Notes: generated by a model not told the origin, from the letters alone. A stretch of DNA of 64,000 nt from Hippopus hippopus (GCA_946811185.2 OX328110.1:9590516-9654515), one strand, 5' to 3'; shown: positions 24,511 to 36,560, counted from the stretch's first letter. Program-made: numbers and translations.

Positions 24511-25918
24511 TACACATGGAAGAACATAGGCGATATGACTTCACCAGTACAGTAGAATTGAGGATGTATAAATAGTTTTATGTTACCCAAATACCAGAGA
24601 GAAATATGTCCCAAATTCATTGATTTCTTCGATGTCTTGTAAACACTTCGTTTTTGCTGCATAGACTGAAAAACATCACGAAATCATTGAACTTTCAATA
24701 CGTTCTATCATTGTTTTTCCATCCACAGTATATCTTCAAATTGTACACTAAAAAGCCAACTTCTCGTTTTCTTAAAATATATTTCTAAGTCCTACCTCAA
24801 AATTCTGTTTGGTAACAACAGATTACTGTATTTAGATATGGTACCATAGCCCCGTACACTAGTTTTCCATTATAAACGGAAGTATGAATATCGCTATCAG
24901 AGTCACGAGATCCATTCGGCACACCTCGGGTGATGGGAGCCATCATATCCCTCGGCTGTATCTGGTGGATTGATATGCACCAGATTGGTACATACCCGGA
25001 AATACGCCGGTTTACCGGTCTGAAAATTGTAAGGCTCCTCTTATAAAAGAAAACTCGAGTTTCAATTTTCTATCGAAATCTTTCTAACTATATTTCAGTT
25101 GAGCTGGCAAACAGTTCGTACATTCATTATTTATCAATTCCGATTGAAGTTTTCACCGACAGATAAACAGATGTGAATAACTTAATCGAGGTTGTTTATG
25201 TCGTTGCTAAACGACTGACAGTGGCGCGCCATGTATAAGATCACGTGATTCGCAGTTCAAATGGAAACGACCGTTATACGGACGAGGTTAGATGTAGGTG
25301 CGGAATCGGCCGAGTTGTGACGAGTGTCACGAGATCAACTGGTCCAACCTAATTTCCGGTTCCGGTGAGACCACATGTTATCACGCGATATCTGAATTCT
25401 CCTGCGCTCTGTAGCTAATAATTGTCTGTCGCCAACAGCTGTGGTTTCTCCCCTTATGAGATTATTACCTTTCGACAGATGAACTATTTGAAAAATTGAG
25501 AGGAAATAAGAAAAATGTAGAAGGAAATCACTGCTGTGTGGATTTACATAATCTCCGTGTTTGTACTGTTGAAAAAGTAATGAAACTAAAAAACATAACT
25601 TTTTTACATACATTTTGATTTTTGAAGAGGGTTTTTGTGTGTGGTTGAGAGAAAATTACCTTATGAGGGGTACCTACAAGTATTATCAACTCTACATAAT
25701 GAAAGCGATTTATACTACAGTACAGTACCACCGTGCAAATATATAGATAAGCAGACTTCTCCTTTTCCCTTTTCCCGCAGTCTTTCAAAAACTATTCTTT
25801 AGCTGGAAGATAAGAGACAGCATTAGTTTGAAAGTAGTTTGTGTTTGAATGATATGGAAAACACTGTTACATGTCAGAGAAGAGGAAAAGCATATATTCT
25901 TTTTGCCATTGATGATTT
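24511..25918. other. Unique non-coding stretch
   Basis: 1.4 kb with no recognised repeat or gene. A palindrome (ATCTGGTGGATTGATATGCA followed by CCAGAT) lies near 24960-24990, and a CACGTG occurs near 25240. The short frames have no domain. Confidence 0.45.
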
Positions 25919-26135
25919 TAACCCTTAGGCTGCTAAGAGCGACTCAAGGACCTTTTGCGGACAGTGTAGACACAAGATCAGGCTGCACAGAACGTGCAGT
26001 CTGATCTTGGATCTAGACTGTCCGATAAGGAGATATCATTCCGAAATAAAAAGAAACTTAGAAATAGCAAAAAATGTGGTTATTTACTATCGGCTTTAAA
26101 GTTTCATATCATTTATTTAGCAGGATAAGGGTTAT
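25919..26135 (+). mobile_element. Family A MITE bordering the 67-bp satellite
   Basis: TTTAACCCTTAGGCTGCTAA ... hairpin ... TATTTAGCAGGATAAGGGTT. The satellite begins immediately after it. Confidence 0.85.
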
Positions 26136-27812
26136 AAGCTTTGTCCATGAATGTAAAATTTGAGTCCATGTTTAACCGAGTTCGTGCCCACACTTTAGGT
26201 CTAGGCTTTGTCCATGAATGTAAAATTTGAGTCCATGTTTAACCGAGTTCGTGCTCACACTTTAGGTCTAGGCTTTGTCCACGAATGTAAAATTTGAGTC
26301 CACGTTTAACCGAGTTCGTGCCCACACTTTAGGTCTAGGCTTTGTCCATGAATGTAAAATTTGAGTCCACGTTTAACCGAGTTCGTGCCCACACTTTAGG
26401 TCTAGGCTTTGTCCACGAATGTAAAATTTGGGTCCACGTTTAACCGAGTTCGTGCCCACACTTTAGGTCTAGGCTTTGTCCACGAATGTAAAATTTGGGT
26501 CCACGTTTAACCGAGTTCGTGCCCACACTTTAGGTCTAGGCTTTGTCCACGAATGTAAAATTTGGGTCCACGTTTAACCGAGTTCGTGCCCACACTTTAG
26601 GTCTAGGCTTTGTCCACGAATGTAAAATTTGGGTCCACGTTTAACCGAGTTCGTGCCCACACTTTAGGTCTAGGCTTTGTCCACGAATGTAAAATTTGGG
26701 TCCACGTTTAACCGAGTTCGTGCCCACACTTTAGGTCTAGGCTTTGTCCACGAATGTAAAATTTGAGTCCACGTTTAACCGAGTTCGTGCCCACACTTTA
26801 GGTCTATGCTTTGTCCACGAATGTAAAATTTGAGTCCACGTTTAACCGAGTTCGTGCCCACACTTTAGGTCTATGCTTTGTCCACGAATGTAAAATTTGA
26901 GTCCACGTTTAACCGAGTTCGTGCCCACACTTTAGGTCTAGGCTTTGTCCACGAATGTAAAATTTGAGTCCACGTTTAACCGAGTTCGTGCCCACACTTT
27001 AGGTCTAGGCTTTGTCCACGAATGTAAAATTTGAGTCCACGTTTAACCGAGTTCGTGCCCACACTTTAGGTCTAGGCTTTGTCCACGAATGTAAAATTTG
27101 AGTCCACGTTTAACCGAGTTCGTGCCCACACTTTAGGTCTAGGCTTTGTCCACGAATGTAAAATTTGAGTCCACGTTTAACCGAGTTCGTGCCCACACTT
27201 TAGGTCTAGGCTTTGTCCACGAATGTAAAATTTGGGTCCACGTTTAACCGAGTTCGTGCCCACACTTTAGGTCTAGGCTTTGTCCACGAATGTAAAATTT
27301 GAGTCCACGTTTAACCGAGTTCGTGCCCACACTTTAGGTCTAGGCTTTGTCCACGAATGTAAAATTTGAGTCCACGTTAACCGAGTTCGTGCCCACACTT
27401 TAGGTCTAGGCTTTGTCCACGAATGTAAAATTTGAGTCCACGCTTAACCGAGTTCGTGCCCACACTTTAGGTCTAGGCTTTGTCCACGAATGTAAAATTT
27501 GAGTCCACGCTTAACCGAGTTCGTGCCCACACTTTAGGTCTAGGCTTTGTCCACGAATGTAAAATTTGAGTCCACGCTTAACCGAGTTCGCGCTCACACT
27601 TTAGGTCTAGGCTTTGTCCACGAATGTAAAATTTGAGTCCACGCTTAACCGAGTTCGCGCTCACACTTTAGGTCTAGGCTTTGTCCACGAATGTAAAATT
27701 TGAGTCCATGCTTAACCGAGTTCGTGCCCACACTTTAGGTCTAGGCTTTGTCCATGAATGTAAAATTTGAATCCATGCTTAACCGAGTTCGTGCTCACAC
27801 TTTAGGTCTCAT
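26136..27812. repeat. 67-bp satellite array (25 monomers)
   Basis: Monomer: GGCTTTGTCCACGAATGTAA, AATTTGAGTCCACGTTTAAC, CGAGTTCGTGCCCACACTTT and AGGTCTA. Very homogeneous; variants (ATGAATG at both edges, TTGGGTCC in a central block, CGCTTAACC near the right) cluster spatially. Confidence 0.97.
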
Positions 27813-28850
27813 TTATGCTTTAAGATAGTTATGAAAATCTGAAAGTAAGACTTTTATTTAACAGATAGAGACAAAGAATAAAAGCTCTGAAGTACAGAAG
27901 TTACTCCATAAGGTTTATAAAATTACATTTAATACAACATTGAAAATTAATCCTAAGCCGAATTTAGCACGAAAAAAGCCTTATAAGTACTGACCCGGGT
28001 CTAGGCTAGTCCAATTCATTTTTGTTTGAAGGGAATTGAACTACGGAATCTTTGCATGCGTAAACAGTAGTAAACAATGATCAAACGTCAAAGAGTAGAC
28101 AATCTCCAATATGTCGCCTGTAACATGTTGCATGTAACACAGCCGTTACTATAACAAAGGCATAGCAGCACAGAGCCTTGTCTACCCTTAACTTGGAATT
28201 TTACAGACATTATTCTTTACGAGTTTCATTGAGTTTTTGAGTTTCTCATTTTCATGGAACACTTATCACGTGGCTACTCAATATCTTGTGACCAGAGTCC
28301 GCCTTCACCAAATATTTTTAAGAACATCCTTTGTCTTATTCGCCAAGATTTTCTAAAGTTGTGCTTCTTACAAATTGAGAAAATTCTTGAGAACAAGACT
28401 AAGAACCTCTGAAGAATGGTTGGTTAATACGGACCCAGGAGTTTTTAAATCGTGACAAAGAGATAGTTTTCATTTTGCGCATGTTCCGTTTATACAACCG
28501 TATCCTACTTAAAAGTGTGAAGAGAGCTCTGGAATTTCACTCCAATTTAATTTTAGAAAAGGGCGTTCCACAAACCCTTGTGAAAAGCTCACGTTGCATT
28601 CCTTTACGTATCGGATTTCCTCCCGCAACCAATCTGCAGCAAACGTTTTTGGTAAAATCCGCATAAGATACGGATACTTAAATTGAGTTCTCGGGAGTAA
28701 TTTCTTCTTTTGCCACATTTTTAAAACGTGCTGCAAAACCCGAAAATGGCGTTTGCAGGAGGAAACGCTTTTGCAGGTCTACATTATGAAGCGCAAAAGA
28801 TAAATTTCGGACAAAGGCAATCTACATGTATGTTGACGTTCCTGTAACTT
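27813..28850. other. Unique non-coding stretch
   Basis: No repeat family or domain recognised. Confidence 0.5.
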
Positions 28851-29073
28851 AAACCTTTGGCTGCTAATGATGTGAAATGAAAATTTCAAGCCAATAGTAA
28901 AAACCCAAATTTTGCTCTTTCAAATGTATTTTTTTTTTTGGGGGGGGGGGGGGAAATAAAATCTTCGTATCGGACAGTGTAGATCAAAGATCAGACTGCA
29001 CGTTCTGTGCAGTTTGATCTTTATCTACACTGTCCGCAAAAGGTCACTGGGTCGTGTTTAGCAGCGTAAGGGT
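28851..29073 (-). mobile_element. Family A MITE with poly-T/poly-G expansion
   Basis: CAAGCCAATAGTAAAAACCC, a T/G homopolymer run, the full hairpin flanked by GTATCGGACAGTGTAGATC and CTACACTGTCCGCAAAAGG, ending GTAAGGGTTA. Confidence 0.8.
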
Positions 29074-29149
29074 TATACTGCGCTCTTTCAATAGCTTGTA
29101 AATTTGTGAGTGAAATACATGGAACATTTGTTACATACATGTTTTAAAA

Positions 29150-29330
29150 CTTTTAGCGCTATAGTTGAAAATGCGGACTTTTCCGGGCGGCATTGATCAA
29201 GATCAGACTGCACAGAACGTGCAATCTGATTTTGGATCTATGCTGCGCTCTTGTTTAGTCAAACCCATATCATAAAAAAAAATCTGAGTTAAAGTTTGTA
29301 TTTTCAGCATTCGATCGAGGTAAACTGAAA
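29150..29330 (+). mobile_element. Family A2 MITE
   Basis: Shares the GATCAGACTGCACAGAACG hairpin but has different arms (GGCGGCATTGATC..., GCGCTCTTGTTTAGTCAAAC, AATCTGAGTTAAAGTTTG). Confidence 0.6.
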
Positions 29331-29569
29331 TATTTAGCGTTGAAAGTTTCTTGCCGACCTCTAGATAGGAACAAGTTGAGAGATGGTTTTGTTATAGTTT
29401 TAGAACACTAAGTCTTGACTACCAGTCTGTGGGTCGGAGATGTGACTTTAAGCCAGGGAGGAGGTTTTCAGTGTCGCTTAGTTTTTAGAAAAATACGTTT
29501 ACAGTTTGACCGTTAAAATATGTCCATACCTGCTTTACATTTATAGATGTTCCATTTAACATTGATATA

Positions 29570-29794
29570 AGCCATGGTCTGTGTAAAGAGGGTGTAATGT
29601 ATTTGCAAAAAGTATCGATCCAGGTCAAGCTGCGCAGCAACTTTTTGCTTTTGGTAAATTTTATGCATAGTTAAGGACCATTCTATCTCAGGATTCAGTC
29701 GGTTGTGAGGTAAATTTATGCATCTATAATTATGTTACGTGGTTAAATGCATCACGAAGATGTATCGAACCCTCTTTATGCCAGAGCATGGCTG
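29570..29794 (+). mobile_element. Family D MITE
   Basis: AAGCCATGGTCTGTGTAAAG to CATCACGAAGATGTATCGAA and GCCAGAGCATGGCTG. The right arm of the hairpin is deleted. Confidence 0.75.
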
Positions 29795-29844
29795 TTATAG
29801 GTTTTACTTTTATAGTTCATAGGGATTTAAAATTACATAAAGAT

Positions 29845-30101
29845 ATGAGCCGTGCTCTGTAAAAAGGGGGCTTAATGGATCTGCGAAAAGTATCGACCCA
29901 CGTCAGCCTGCACAGTCCGCGCAGGCTGACTTTGGCCAAAACGTTTCGCTATCCGTCAGTTTTATGTATGTCCAAGGACCAGTTTACGTCATGATTAAGT
30001 CGGTTGTGGATGTTATGGATCCTTGAGTATGTGATGGCTTGCTTGGTGCAATGGATCACGGAGATGCATTAAGTCCCCTTTTGCCAGAGCATGGCTCATA
30101 T
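29845..30101 (+). mobile_element. Family D MITE, best-preserved copy
   Basis: ATATGAGCCGTGCTCTGT ... GTCAGCCTGCACAGTCCG and CGCAGGCTGAC ... GATCACGGAGATGCATTAAG ... GCCAGAGCATGGCTCATAT. Termini are inverted, with ATAT at both edges. Confidence 0.85.
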
Positions 30102-30200
30102 ATTAGGAAAAAAGCGTACAGATATAGTAGGGAAAAAGCGTACAGATTTGTTAGGAAAAAAGCGGACAGATATATTAGGGAAAAAGCGGACAACTATTCT
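30102..30200. repeat. ~24-bp tandem repeat (4 copies) next to a D MITE
   Basis: Unit ATTAGGAAAAAAGCGTACAG with small variants, starting exactly where the D element ends. Confidence 0.8.
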
Positions 30201-30274
30201 ACAAAGTTGGGAGTTATCTCGACTAAATTAGCTCAAGGATACAAATGTTTGGAATTAAATTTGAAATGTTAAAG

Positions 30275-30360
30275 GGCATTAAAGGAAAGGTTACTGGTCA
30301 GTATTTCTCCTTTTCCAAAAATGTTTTCTAAAACCTTCTTCTCGAAGGTTGCAAAATACG
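30275..30360 (+). mobile_element. Family H MITE core
   Basis: AGGAAAGGTTACTGGTCAGT and ATTTCTCCTTTTCC with AAAACCTTCTTCTCGAAGG. Confidence 0.5.
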
Positions 30361-31089
30361 AGATCGGTTGGAGCAAAGGCTTTAAACAACGATCGTGTAT
30401 ATTTTCCATTGTAAACTCTCAATGCATCTGAAGATTTATTTGTGTACCACAAAATCAATGTCATTCAGCACGCATATTAAAGAGATTGTTTGCAATGTTT
30501 CAATTAGAAACGTATTGACATTTTTAGCCCCACAGTAACGCTTCAATCCTGACTCTAATAAATCAGAAACTGCCTTAGAGTAAGACGATTACTGTCAGAT
30601 CGGTAGAATTCAGACTAATATTGCTCCCTCTGTTGAGTTTACCCTTTACCCAACAATCCCAAGTTTCAACGAACCTAGGGCACCTTTCACTTAACTGCGT
30701 AGATTTATGCAATTTATTTGGATTCAACATACACACATGTATACACGATCTCTGCTTTACCCAAAGGTATGAGCTGGCGTAAAGTTCTGCACTTCAGTAA
30801 AACTTGTTTTCAGACTTAATGCTTGCTTACCTAAACTGCGTACGCAAATCCCGACCTTTAACGAACCAGAGACGAAGGCTTTTGAAAATATTGTTCACAA
30901 TTCGTTTGCCTTAAGCTTCCCCCCCCCCTTTTTTTTTTCATTCAAATCTAAGAAAGTCTAGCTAGGCACAAGGAGAGCATGGATGAAGATTGGACTGCAC
31001 CTTGCTGTCTTGTCTTTAATCTACACTGCCCCAACACTTAGTTACTCTTTTTTGCCAAAAACGTCGGTGAAATTGCACTGTTTTTGGTG

Positions 31090-32044
31090 TTTTAGCTCCA
31101 CTGGCCAAAGGCCAGCGGGCTTATGTCATGGCCCGGTGTCCGTCGTGCGTCCGTGCGTCCGTGCGTCCGTTATTTTAAACATCTTCTTCTCTGAAACTAC
31201 CCATCCAATGTTGATAAAACTTCACAGAAAAGATCCTGCCATGGTCCTCTTTAAAATTTCTTGAAAGAATTTGATTCTTTCAAAAACTCTGGTTGCCATG
31301 GCAACAAAACTTAAAAATATTGGAAATCTTTAAAAATCTTCTTGTCTGAAACCATCAGGCCTAGAGCTACCAAATTTGGCATGTAGCTTTATCTAGTAGA
31401 CCTTTATCAAATTTCTTCAAATTATAGCCCTGGGGTCAAAAGTGACCCCGCCCTGGGGGGTCACAAGTTTTACATGGGTGTATATAGAGAAAACTTTAGA
31501 AATCTCCCCTGTACCTAGCCATTAGACATAGGGCTACCAAATTTTGCATGTTGCTTTATCTAGTAGGCCTCTACCAAGGTTACTCAAATATGTGGCTTTT
31601 TCGAGTAGACCTCTACCAACATTGCCCAAATTATAGCCCTGGGTTCAAATTTGACCCCGCCCTGGGGGGGGGGGGTCACAAGTTTTACATGGGCGTATAT
31701 AGAGAAAACTTTAGAAATCTCCCCTGTACCTAGCCATAAAGCCTAGGGCTACCAAATTTTGCATGTTGCTGTATCTAGTGGACCTCTAGTATGAATGCCC
31801 AAATTATAGCCCTGGGGTCCAATTTGATCTCACCCAGGGGGTCAGAAGTTTTACATTGGCTTACACAGTGAAAACTTTAGAGATCTTCTTGTTACTAACC
31901 ATAAGACCTAGGGCTACTAATTTTAGCCCTGCCTCAGGGGTCTGTTGTTTGAAACCAACTTGCCTAGTAATGTAATGTTTGACGTGTAGGTTTTTACTTA
32001 TTAGCCAGTGGAGCGATACACGGCCATCATGGCCCTATTGTTTT
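31090..32044 (+). mobile_element. Family E dispersed element, full length
   Basis: TTTTAGCTCCACTGGCCAAA, GTGTCCGTCGTGCGTCCGTG, internal CTACCAAATTTTGCATG repeats, and the ending ACGGCCATCATGGCCCTATT. About 955 bp, against 920 bp for the copy at 9750. Confidence 0.8.
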
Positions 32045-32203
32045 CTTACTGAAACAGTCTGTCTCATTTCTTTTGCGCTGTAAGAGTTTGTTGTTCACGG
32101 CAGTACGATAATTGCGTTAATTTTTTCAGAGTTTTAGTTATTTCGTCCGGTAAAGTGTACAATAGATAGCTTTGGTCTTTTTTTCTTGTCAGTGGCTCAT
32201 TGA

Positions 32204-32391
32204 ACCCTTAGGCTGCTAAGCGCGATTTAAGAACGTTTTGTGAACAGGACAGATCGTGCAGTCTGATCTTTGATTTACACTATCCGATAGGGTGATATCC
32301 ACCCCTCCCCCCATACCTTTGAAATAGCAAAATTTGGGTTTTTACTATCGGGTTGAAAGTTTCATTTCCCTTATTTAGCAGGATAACGGTT
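32204..32391 (+). mobile_element. Family A MITE, hairpin left arm deleted
   Basis: AACCCTTAGGCTGCTAAGCG ... ATCGTGCAGTCTGATCTTTG ... CTTATTTAGCAGGATAACGG. Confidence 0.75.
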
Positions 32392-33120
32392 ATGCTATTT
32401 TGTCGTCAAGTTGTTTTTATTTTCTAACAAATCTGGGCCAAAGTAGTGAGAAAGAAAGTGGAAAGGAGGAAGAAAGGCACAGAGGGAGGAGGGAGGAAAA
32501 GAAGGAGAGCGGAGAAGAAAGGAGTGAAGAGACAAATCTAATTGTGTTCGAAGGAAGAAAGGAAGGAAAGAAAGGAGGAGGGAATGGAGGAAAGAAAAAC
32601 GAGCGACTGAACGAAAAACGAACGAACGAAGAAAGGGAGGAACGTACAAATGAACACTCGTACTCACAACAAAAGTGGATAAAAACAAATACCGTTGATT
32701 AAAGATCAGATTCCGAAGATCAAAGTATCTGATCCTATTCTACAGTATTTGCTGCAGTAAAAAAGAAATTTGTCAATCGAATTAATTCAGTAAATTTATT
32801 TTCAGTAGAGGGAAGCTGTTTTTCCTAATAGATTTAAATACATATATACCGATACGCATACAGACTCATCTTATTTCAAAGAAAATTCTATGTAGAGGAA
32901 GAGTAAGTTGTGGAACTATTCATGTTTGTTTTTGAAGAAATTATCTGTGACAAGCAGCCCCAATTCCTAGCAGATAAAACAATAAAAGCCAGATACCCCA
33001 CGTTATGATCTAGCACCGAGATAATCTGCCAGAAACACTATATTGTAGTACATGTATTATGTAAATGAAAAAAAAAGGGGGGGGGGGTCTGCAGACTTTT
33101 TTTCTTTTAATGTCTAACAC
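32392..33120. other. Purine-rich tract and unique sequence
   Basis: 32445-32650 is strongly GGA/GAA-rich on the plus strand (degenerate microsatellite). The remainder is featureless apart from an A/G homopolymer at 33069-33090. Confidence 0.6.
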
Positions 33121-33124
33121 AACT

Positions 33125-33220
33125 TAGGTAGAGTTTGCGGATAGTGTAGATTGTAGATTAAGATGAGACTGCACACAAAATACAGTTTGATCTTAGAACT
33201 ACGCTCTTCGATAATTTTGG
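33125..33220 (+). mobile_element. Family A hairpin fragment
   Basis: TTTGCGGATAGTGTAGATTG, GAGACTGCACACAAAATAC and AGTTTGATCTTAG: a decayed hairpin. Confidence 0.5.
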
Positions 33221-33329
33221 AATTATTTTTACCGAAGCAGCCATGAAACACTTATCTTGCAATATATGTGTTCCTTTTTTTTCCCAGAATAAGCTGAGGA
33301 CGTTCCTTGCTCTTGTTTGGTACAATAGG

Positions 33330-33590
33330 CTCACGGTAAGCAGTCGGTTAACCGTTCACTACACAATCCCGATTTTTAATGACCCTAATGATCCTGGGAA
33401 AACAAGCTTTGGAAAATATTGTGGGAAAAGGAGAAAATGCTGGTAACCAGCATTTTCTCCTTTTCCCACAATTGTTTTCTGTTATTTCAAAGATCAATGG
33501 TATCATTTGAGCTACGTTCATTTTGTCGTCTGCAAATGCTTTGAATTTGGACAAGTCTGAAATTCAGCCGTTTTGTAAAGAGTTAATACA
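33330..33590 (+). mobile_element. Family H MITE, best-preserved core
   Basis: A perfect inverted repeat: GTGGGAAAAGGAGAAAATGC, TGGTAACCA and GCATTTTCTCCTTTTCCCAC (24-bp stem). It is followed by TTTTGTCGTCTGCAAATGCT and GTTTTGTAAAGAGTTAA. Confidence 0.85.
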
Positions 33591-33743
33591 CCGCTTCCAC
33601 ACACGTTTATAGATGTTTTAAAGAGAAAACTACCGAAAAATAAATGATCTACTCGGTTCTTTTCATATATCAAAGAGCTTGTTTTTCCGGTATATATAGA
33701 ATAAATGTCATTCAAATATGTCAGTGAGGAAATTAAATTGATT

Positions 33744-33890
33744 GTTTGTAAGCCCTTAAGGCGCCATAGGGACTTCTGCGAACGGTATATTTCAAGATCA
33801 GACTGCACAGACGGTGGAGTCTGATGTTGGATCTATATCTCAGCTTGTTTAATCAAGCCTTTGAGATAAAAAAATGAATTCTGTGTTTCT
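33744..33890 (+). mobile_element. Family A2 MITE
   Basis: GCCCTTAAGGCGCCATAGGG, TCAAGATCAGACTGCACAGA, AGCTTGTTTAATCAAGCC. Ends a few bases before a SINE. Confidence 0.6.
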
Positions 33891-33894
33891 TTGT

Positions 33895-34205
33895 GCCGAG
33901 CCATGGTAGCGCGGTCGTTAGCGTACAGGACTTGAGAACAAAAGGCCGCTGGTTCGAATCCCCAGCTCCACGAATTTCTTTCCGAGGATTGATGATAGTC
34001 ATCGCGACAGGATTCATTCTTCTCTCACTGCTGATCATTGTTTCGACGATGTGTATGTTGGAAAGCTGCTAATAGATTGGGAAGAATATTGTATAAAGTA
34101 CAGGTAACAGAAGCTCCAGGAAAGTACGGATAGGCGCTCTGCCCGCCACGATATAACTGTAATAATGTTGCAAACGACGTTAAACACCGTATGATTAATC
34201 AGTCA
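33895..34205 (+). mobile_element. tRNA-derived SINE (family S)
   Basis: A box TAGCGCGGTCGTTAGCG, B box GGTTCGAATCC, core GAGGATTGATGATAGTCATC, tail GACGTTAAACACCG. Confidence 0.85.
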
Positions 34206-34208
34206 ATT

Positions 34209-34417
34209 TAATCCTGAGGCTGCTAAGCGCGACTCACTGACCTGTGGACAGTGTAGGTCAAGATCAGACTGCACAGAACGTGCAGTCTGATCCTGGATCT
34301 ACCCAGTCCGATAAGGAGATATTATACCCTAAAACATAACTTTGAAATAGCAATATTTAGGTTTTTTAATTTCGAATTAAAAATTTCATTTTAGATATTA
34401 AGCAGGATAAGGTTTAA
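34209..34417 (+). mobile_element. Family A MITE
   Basis: TTAATCCTGAGGCTGCTAAG ... full hairpin ... ATTAAGCAGGATAAGGTTTA. Begins within 5 bp of the SINE's end. Confidence 0.8.
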
Positions 34418-34885
34418 GTAGATTGTACTTTCAGCTGTCCATAGAGGTCGTGTTTTTATTTTTCGCTGAAAGGGTTCAAAACAACTGATTATTTCCCCAC
34501 AAAGATGCACTATCATTAAATTGAAAAGGAAACATTCCTTTCCCTCAAATATTTCTTCTTTGTGTCACTTGTCGTCTGTTGGGCTGAAATAATCCTGTAT
34601 GGTATTGAATAAACAGGGCCAATGAACGAGGACAATAATTAGGCATGTACAATAGCCTAACTCTGAATGATGTATCGTTTTATAATCTAGGATTACTGGG
34701 GGTGACCTATCACTCTATAGCTCTACACTGGTTATTGTATGAAACTGCAGGACGGGCAACGCACAGAAAGAGAGACAGAGACAGAAAGAAAGGGACACCG
34801 TTTTCAAATGTTGCCTACAACAGAACCGTGAAACCACGGGAAGGGGGGGGGCGTTTTGTAATTGACGTAACGTTTTATAACTATT

Positions 34886-35031
34886 TAACCTTTAAGTTGC
34901 TAGGCGTGACTCACTGACCTTTTGCGAACAGTGTAGATCCAAGATCAGACTGTACAGAACGTGCAGTCTGATCTTGGATCTACACTGTCCACAAAAGGTT
35001 CTTGAGTCGCTCATAGCAGCCTAATGCTTAA
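34886..35031. mobile_element. Palindromic family A derivative (two left arms)
   Basis: The outer arms TTAACCTTTAAGTTGCTAGG...TGACCTTTTGCG and CACAAAAGGTTCTTGAGTCG...GCAGCCTAATGCTTAA are mutual inverted copies of the family's left arm. The normal right arm (ACTATCGGCTTGAAAG) is absent. Confidence 0.8.
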
Positions 35032-35035
35032 ATGA

Positions 35036-35190
35036 CGTATAGCTTTATATTGCAGGATTACTGGACGTGACAGCTACTATAGCTTTATATTGCAGGATTA
35101 CTGGACGTGACAGCTACTATAGCTTTATATTGCAGGATTACTGGACGTGACAGCTACTATAGCTTTATACTGGTTACTATTGGAAACTCA
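35036..35190. repeat. 40-bp tandem repeat (3 copies plus partial)
   Basis: Unit AGCTTTATATTGCAGGATTA plus CTGGACGTGACAGCTACTAT. A diverged unit at 34676-34740 (GGATTACTGGGGGTGACC) lies on the other side of the palindromic MITE. Confidence 0.85.
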
Positions 35191-35577
35191 GAGAAAGAGA
35201 GAGAGCGAGGCGGATTTTATCACGAGAGGCGTCTAGCATCATTCAGAAGAGAAGATACATTCAAAGCTCCATTGACAAAACGGCTGTAATTACCGGAAAA
35301 ATATAAACGCGTAAAGTGTAATTTATCTGTCAGAAACGATTCGAAAAGTGTCGGAAATTGCGTTTTTTCATGTCGTAATGTTGGGAGGGTGATTTTTTTT
35401 TCTCGACTCACTCGCTTTGATCGATATTAACGTAGTTAATCCATACAATATATATTTCCCGGCATATTAGTACCTAGACCAGTACGTGATTTTGTGACAC
35501 AAATGGGAAATACTGAAGAAAAATGAAAGAAAAAAAAAAAATGTCTTAGAATGGTTTAGTACTGTACATATAATCAG

Positions 35578-35650
35578 AAAACGGACAGTTGCTTGTAACA
35601 AGCAATTGCTCCTTTTCCACAATGTTTTTTTTTTCAAAGATATCCCTTAC
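35578..35650 (+). mobile_element. Family H core relic
   Basis: TTGCTTGTAACAAGCAATTG followed by CTCCTTTTCCACAATG. Confidence 0.45.
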
Positions 35651-35728
35651 AAGAGTGTGAAAGGTCGTATTTCTATGTGAATGGGTTATTGCATTGTGCT
35701 CTGAATGGATGTATGGCATTTATTACTT

Positions 35729-35938
35729 TAACCCTTAGGTCGCTAAGCGCGACTCACTGACCTTTTGTGAACGGTATGGATCAAGATCAGATTGCACAGA
35801 ACGTGCAGTCTGATCTTGGATCTACACTTTCCAATAAGGAGATAGTATACCCAAAAACATAGCGTTGAAATAGCAATATTTGGGTTGTCGCTATTGAACT
35901 GAAAATTTCATTGTAGTTATTTAGCAGGTTAAGGGTTA
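35729..35938 (+). mobile_element. Family A MITE, upstream of the LHFPL start
   Basis: TTTAACCCTTAGGTCGCTAA ... hairpin ... TTAGCAGGTTAAGGGTTAA, flanked by TTAA on both sides; 143 bp before the ATG. Confidence 0.85.
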
Positions 35939-36080
35939 ATGAATACTGATTCTAAACGCGTTCTTTTTTTTTCAGTGCATGTGCTAATGGAAACGTTTAC
36001 TACGAATAGATCGAAAACGTTTCAGAAAATGTTTAACATTACATGAGGTCGAGTGGTTTATAAAAATAAAAACCTAAGAC

Positions 36081-36486
36081 ATGTCAGGGGTGTCAGGAGT
36101 AGGTGTGTTTTGGGCTGTTTTCTCGTTCCTTGGCTCGCTAGCCGCGGGGTTTGGGTTCTATATGCCATATTGGATTACTGGTGAAATGTCTCTCCATGTG
36201 TTCGGACAGTCCGAAGACAAAATTCCGGTACATTTCGGCGTCTTCCGGAGATGTAACTATCCCGCGGTGAATAGTGAGGGTCAGCTGACTATGATAATGG
36301 AATGCGGACGTTATACTACATTCTCGGACATACCTAGTATATCCTGGAAAATAGCTACACTGACCATTGGTGTCGGGTGTGGACTTAGTTTATTGGTCGG
36401 GGTTGTTGCTATTTTTGGACTCTGTGTGCGGGGTGTGATCATACCGACCGTGGCTAGAACGGCAGGGATTATACAGATGTGTTCAG
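36081..36486 (+). CDS. LHFPL6: LHFPL6-like tetraspan membrane protein, exon 1 (residues 1-136)
   Basis: First coding exon of a 209-residue LHFPL-family protein (LHFPL tetraspan subfamily, the Pfam L_HMGIC_fpl type). An in-frame TAA lies just upstream at 36075-36077, so the ATG at 36081 is the natural start. The exon encodes transmembrane segment 1 (about residues 8-32, with MPYW at 28-31), an extracellular loop with FGVFRRCNYP (52-61) and ECGRYTTFSDIPS (74-86), transmembrane segment 2 (about 90-116) and the start of segment 3. C58 and C75 are the loop cysteines expected in the family. The exon ends in TTCAG/GTAGGC, phase 1; reading on past this donor gives only CT-repeat translation. Mammalian LHFPL6 is about 200 residues, so the length fits. 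Family members are plasma-membrane tetraspans and some paralogues partner with ion channels or receptors; the role of this one is unknown. Assignment to LHFPL6 rather than another paralogue rests on remembered motifs and is less certain than the family. Confidence 0.88.
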
Positions 36487-36513
36487 GTAGGCTCATTCTT
36501 ACACTTTTTCTTT

Positions 36514-36517
<4 letters not shown>

Positions 36518-36560
<43 letters not shown>

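Noticed and set aside
36057..36068. TATA box of the LHFPL gene (TTTATAAAAATA)
   Set aside because: It lies only about 12 bp before the ATG, so a start site 25-30 bp downstream would fall inside the coding region.
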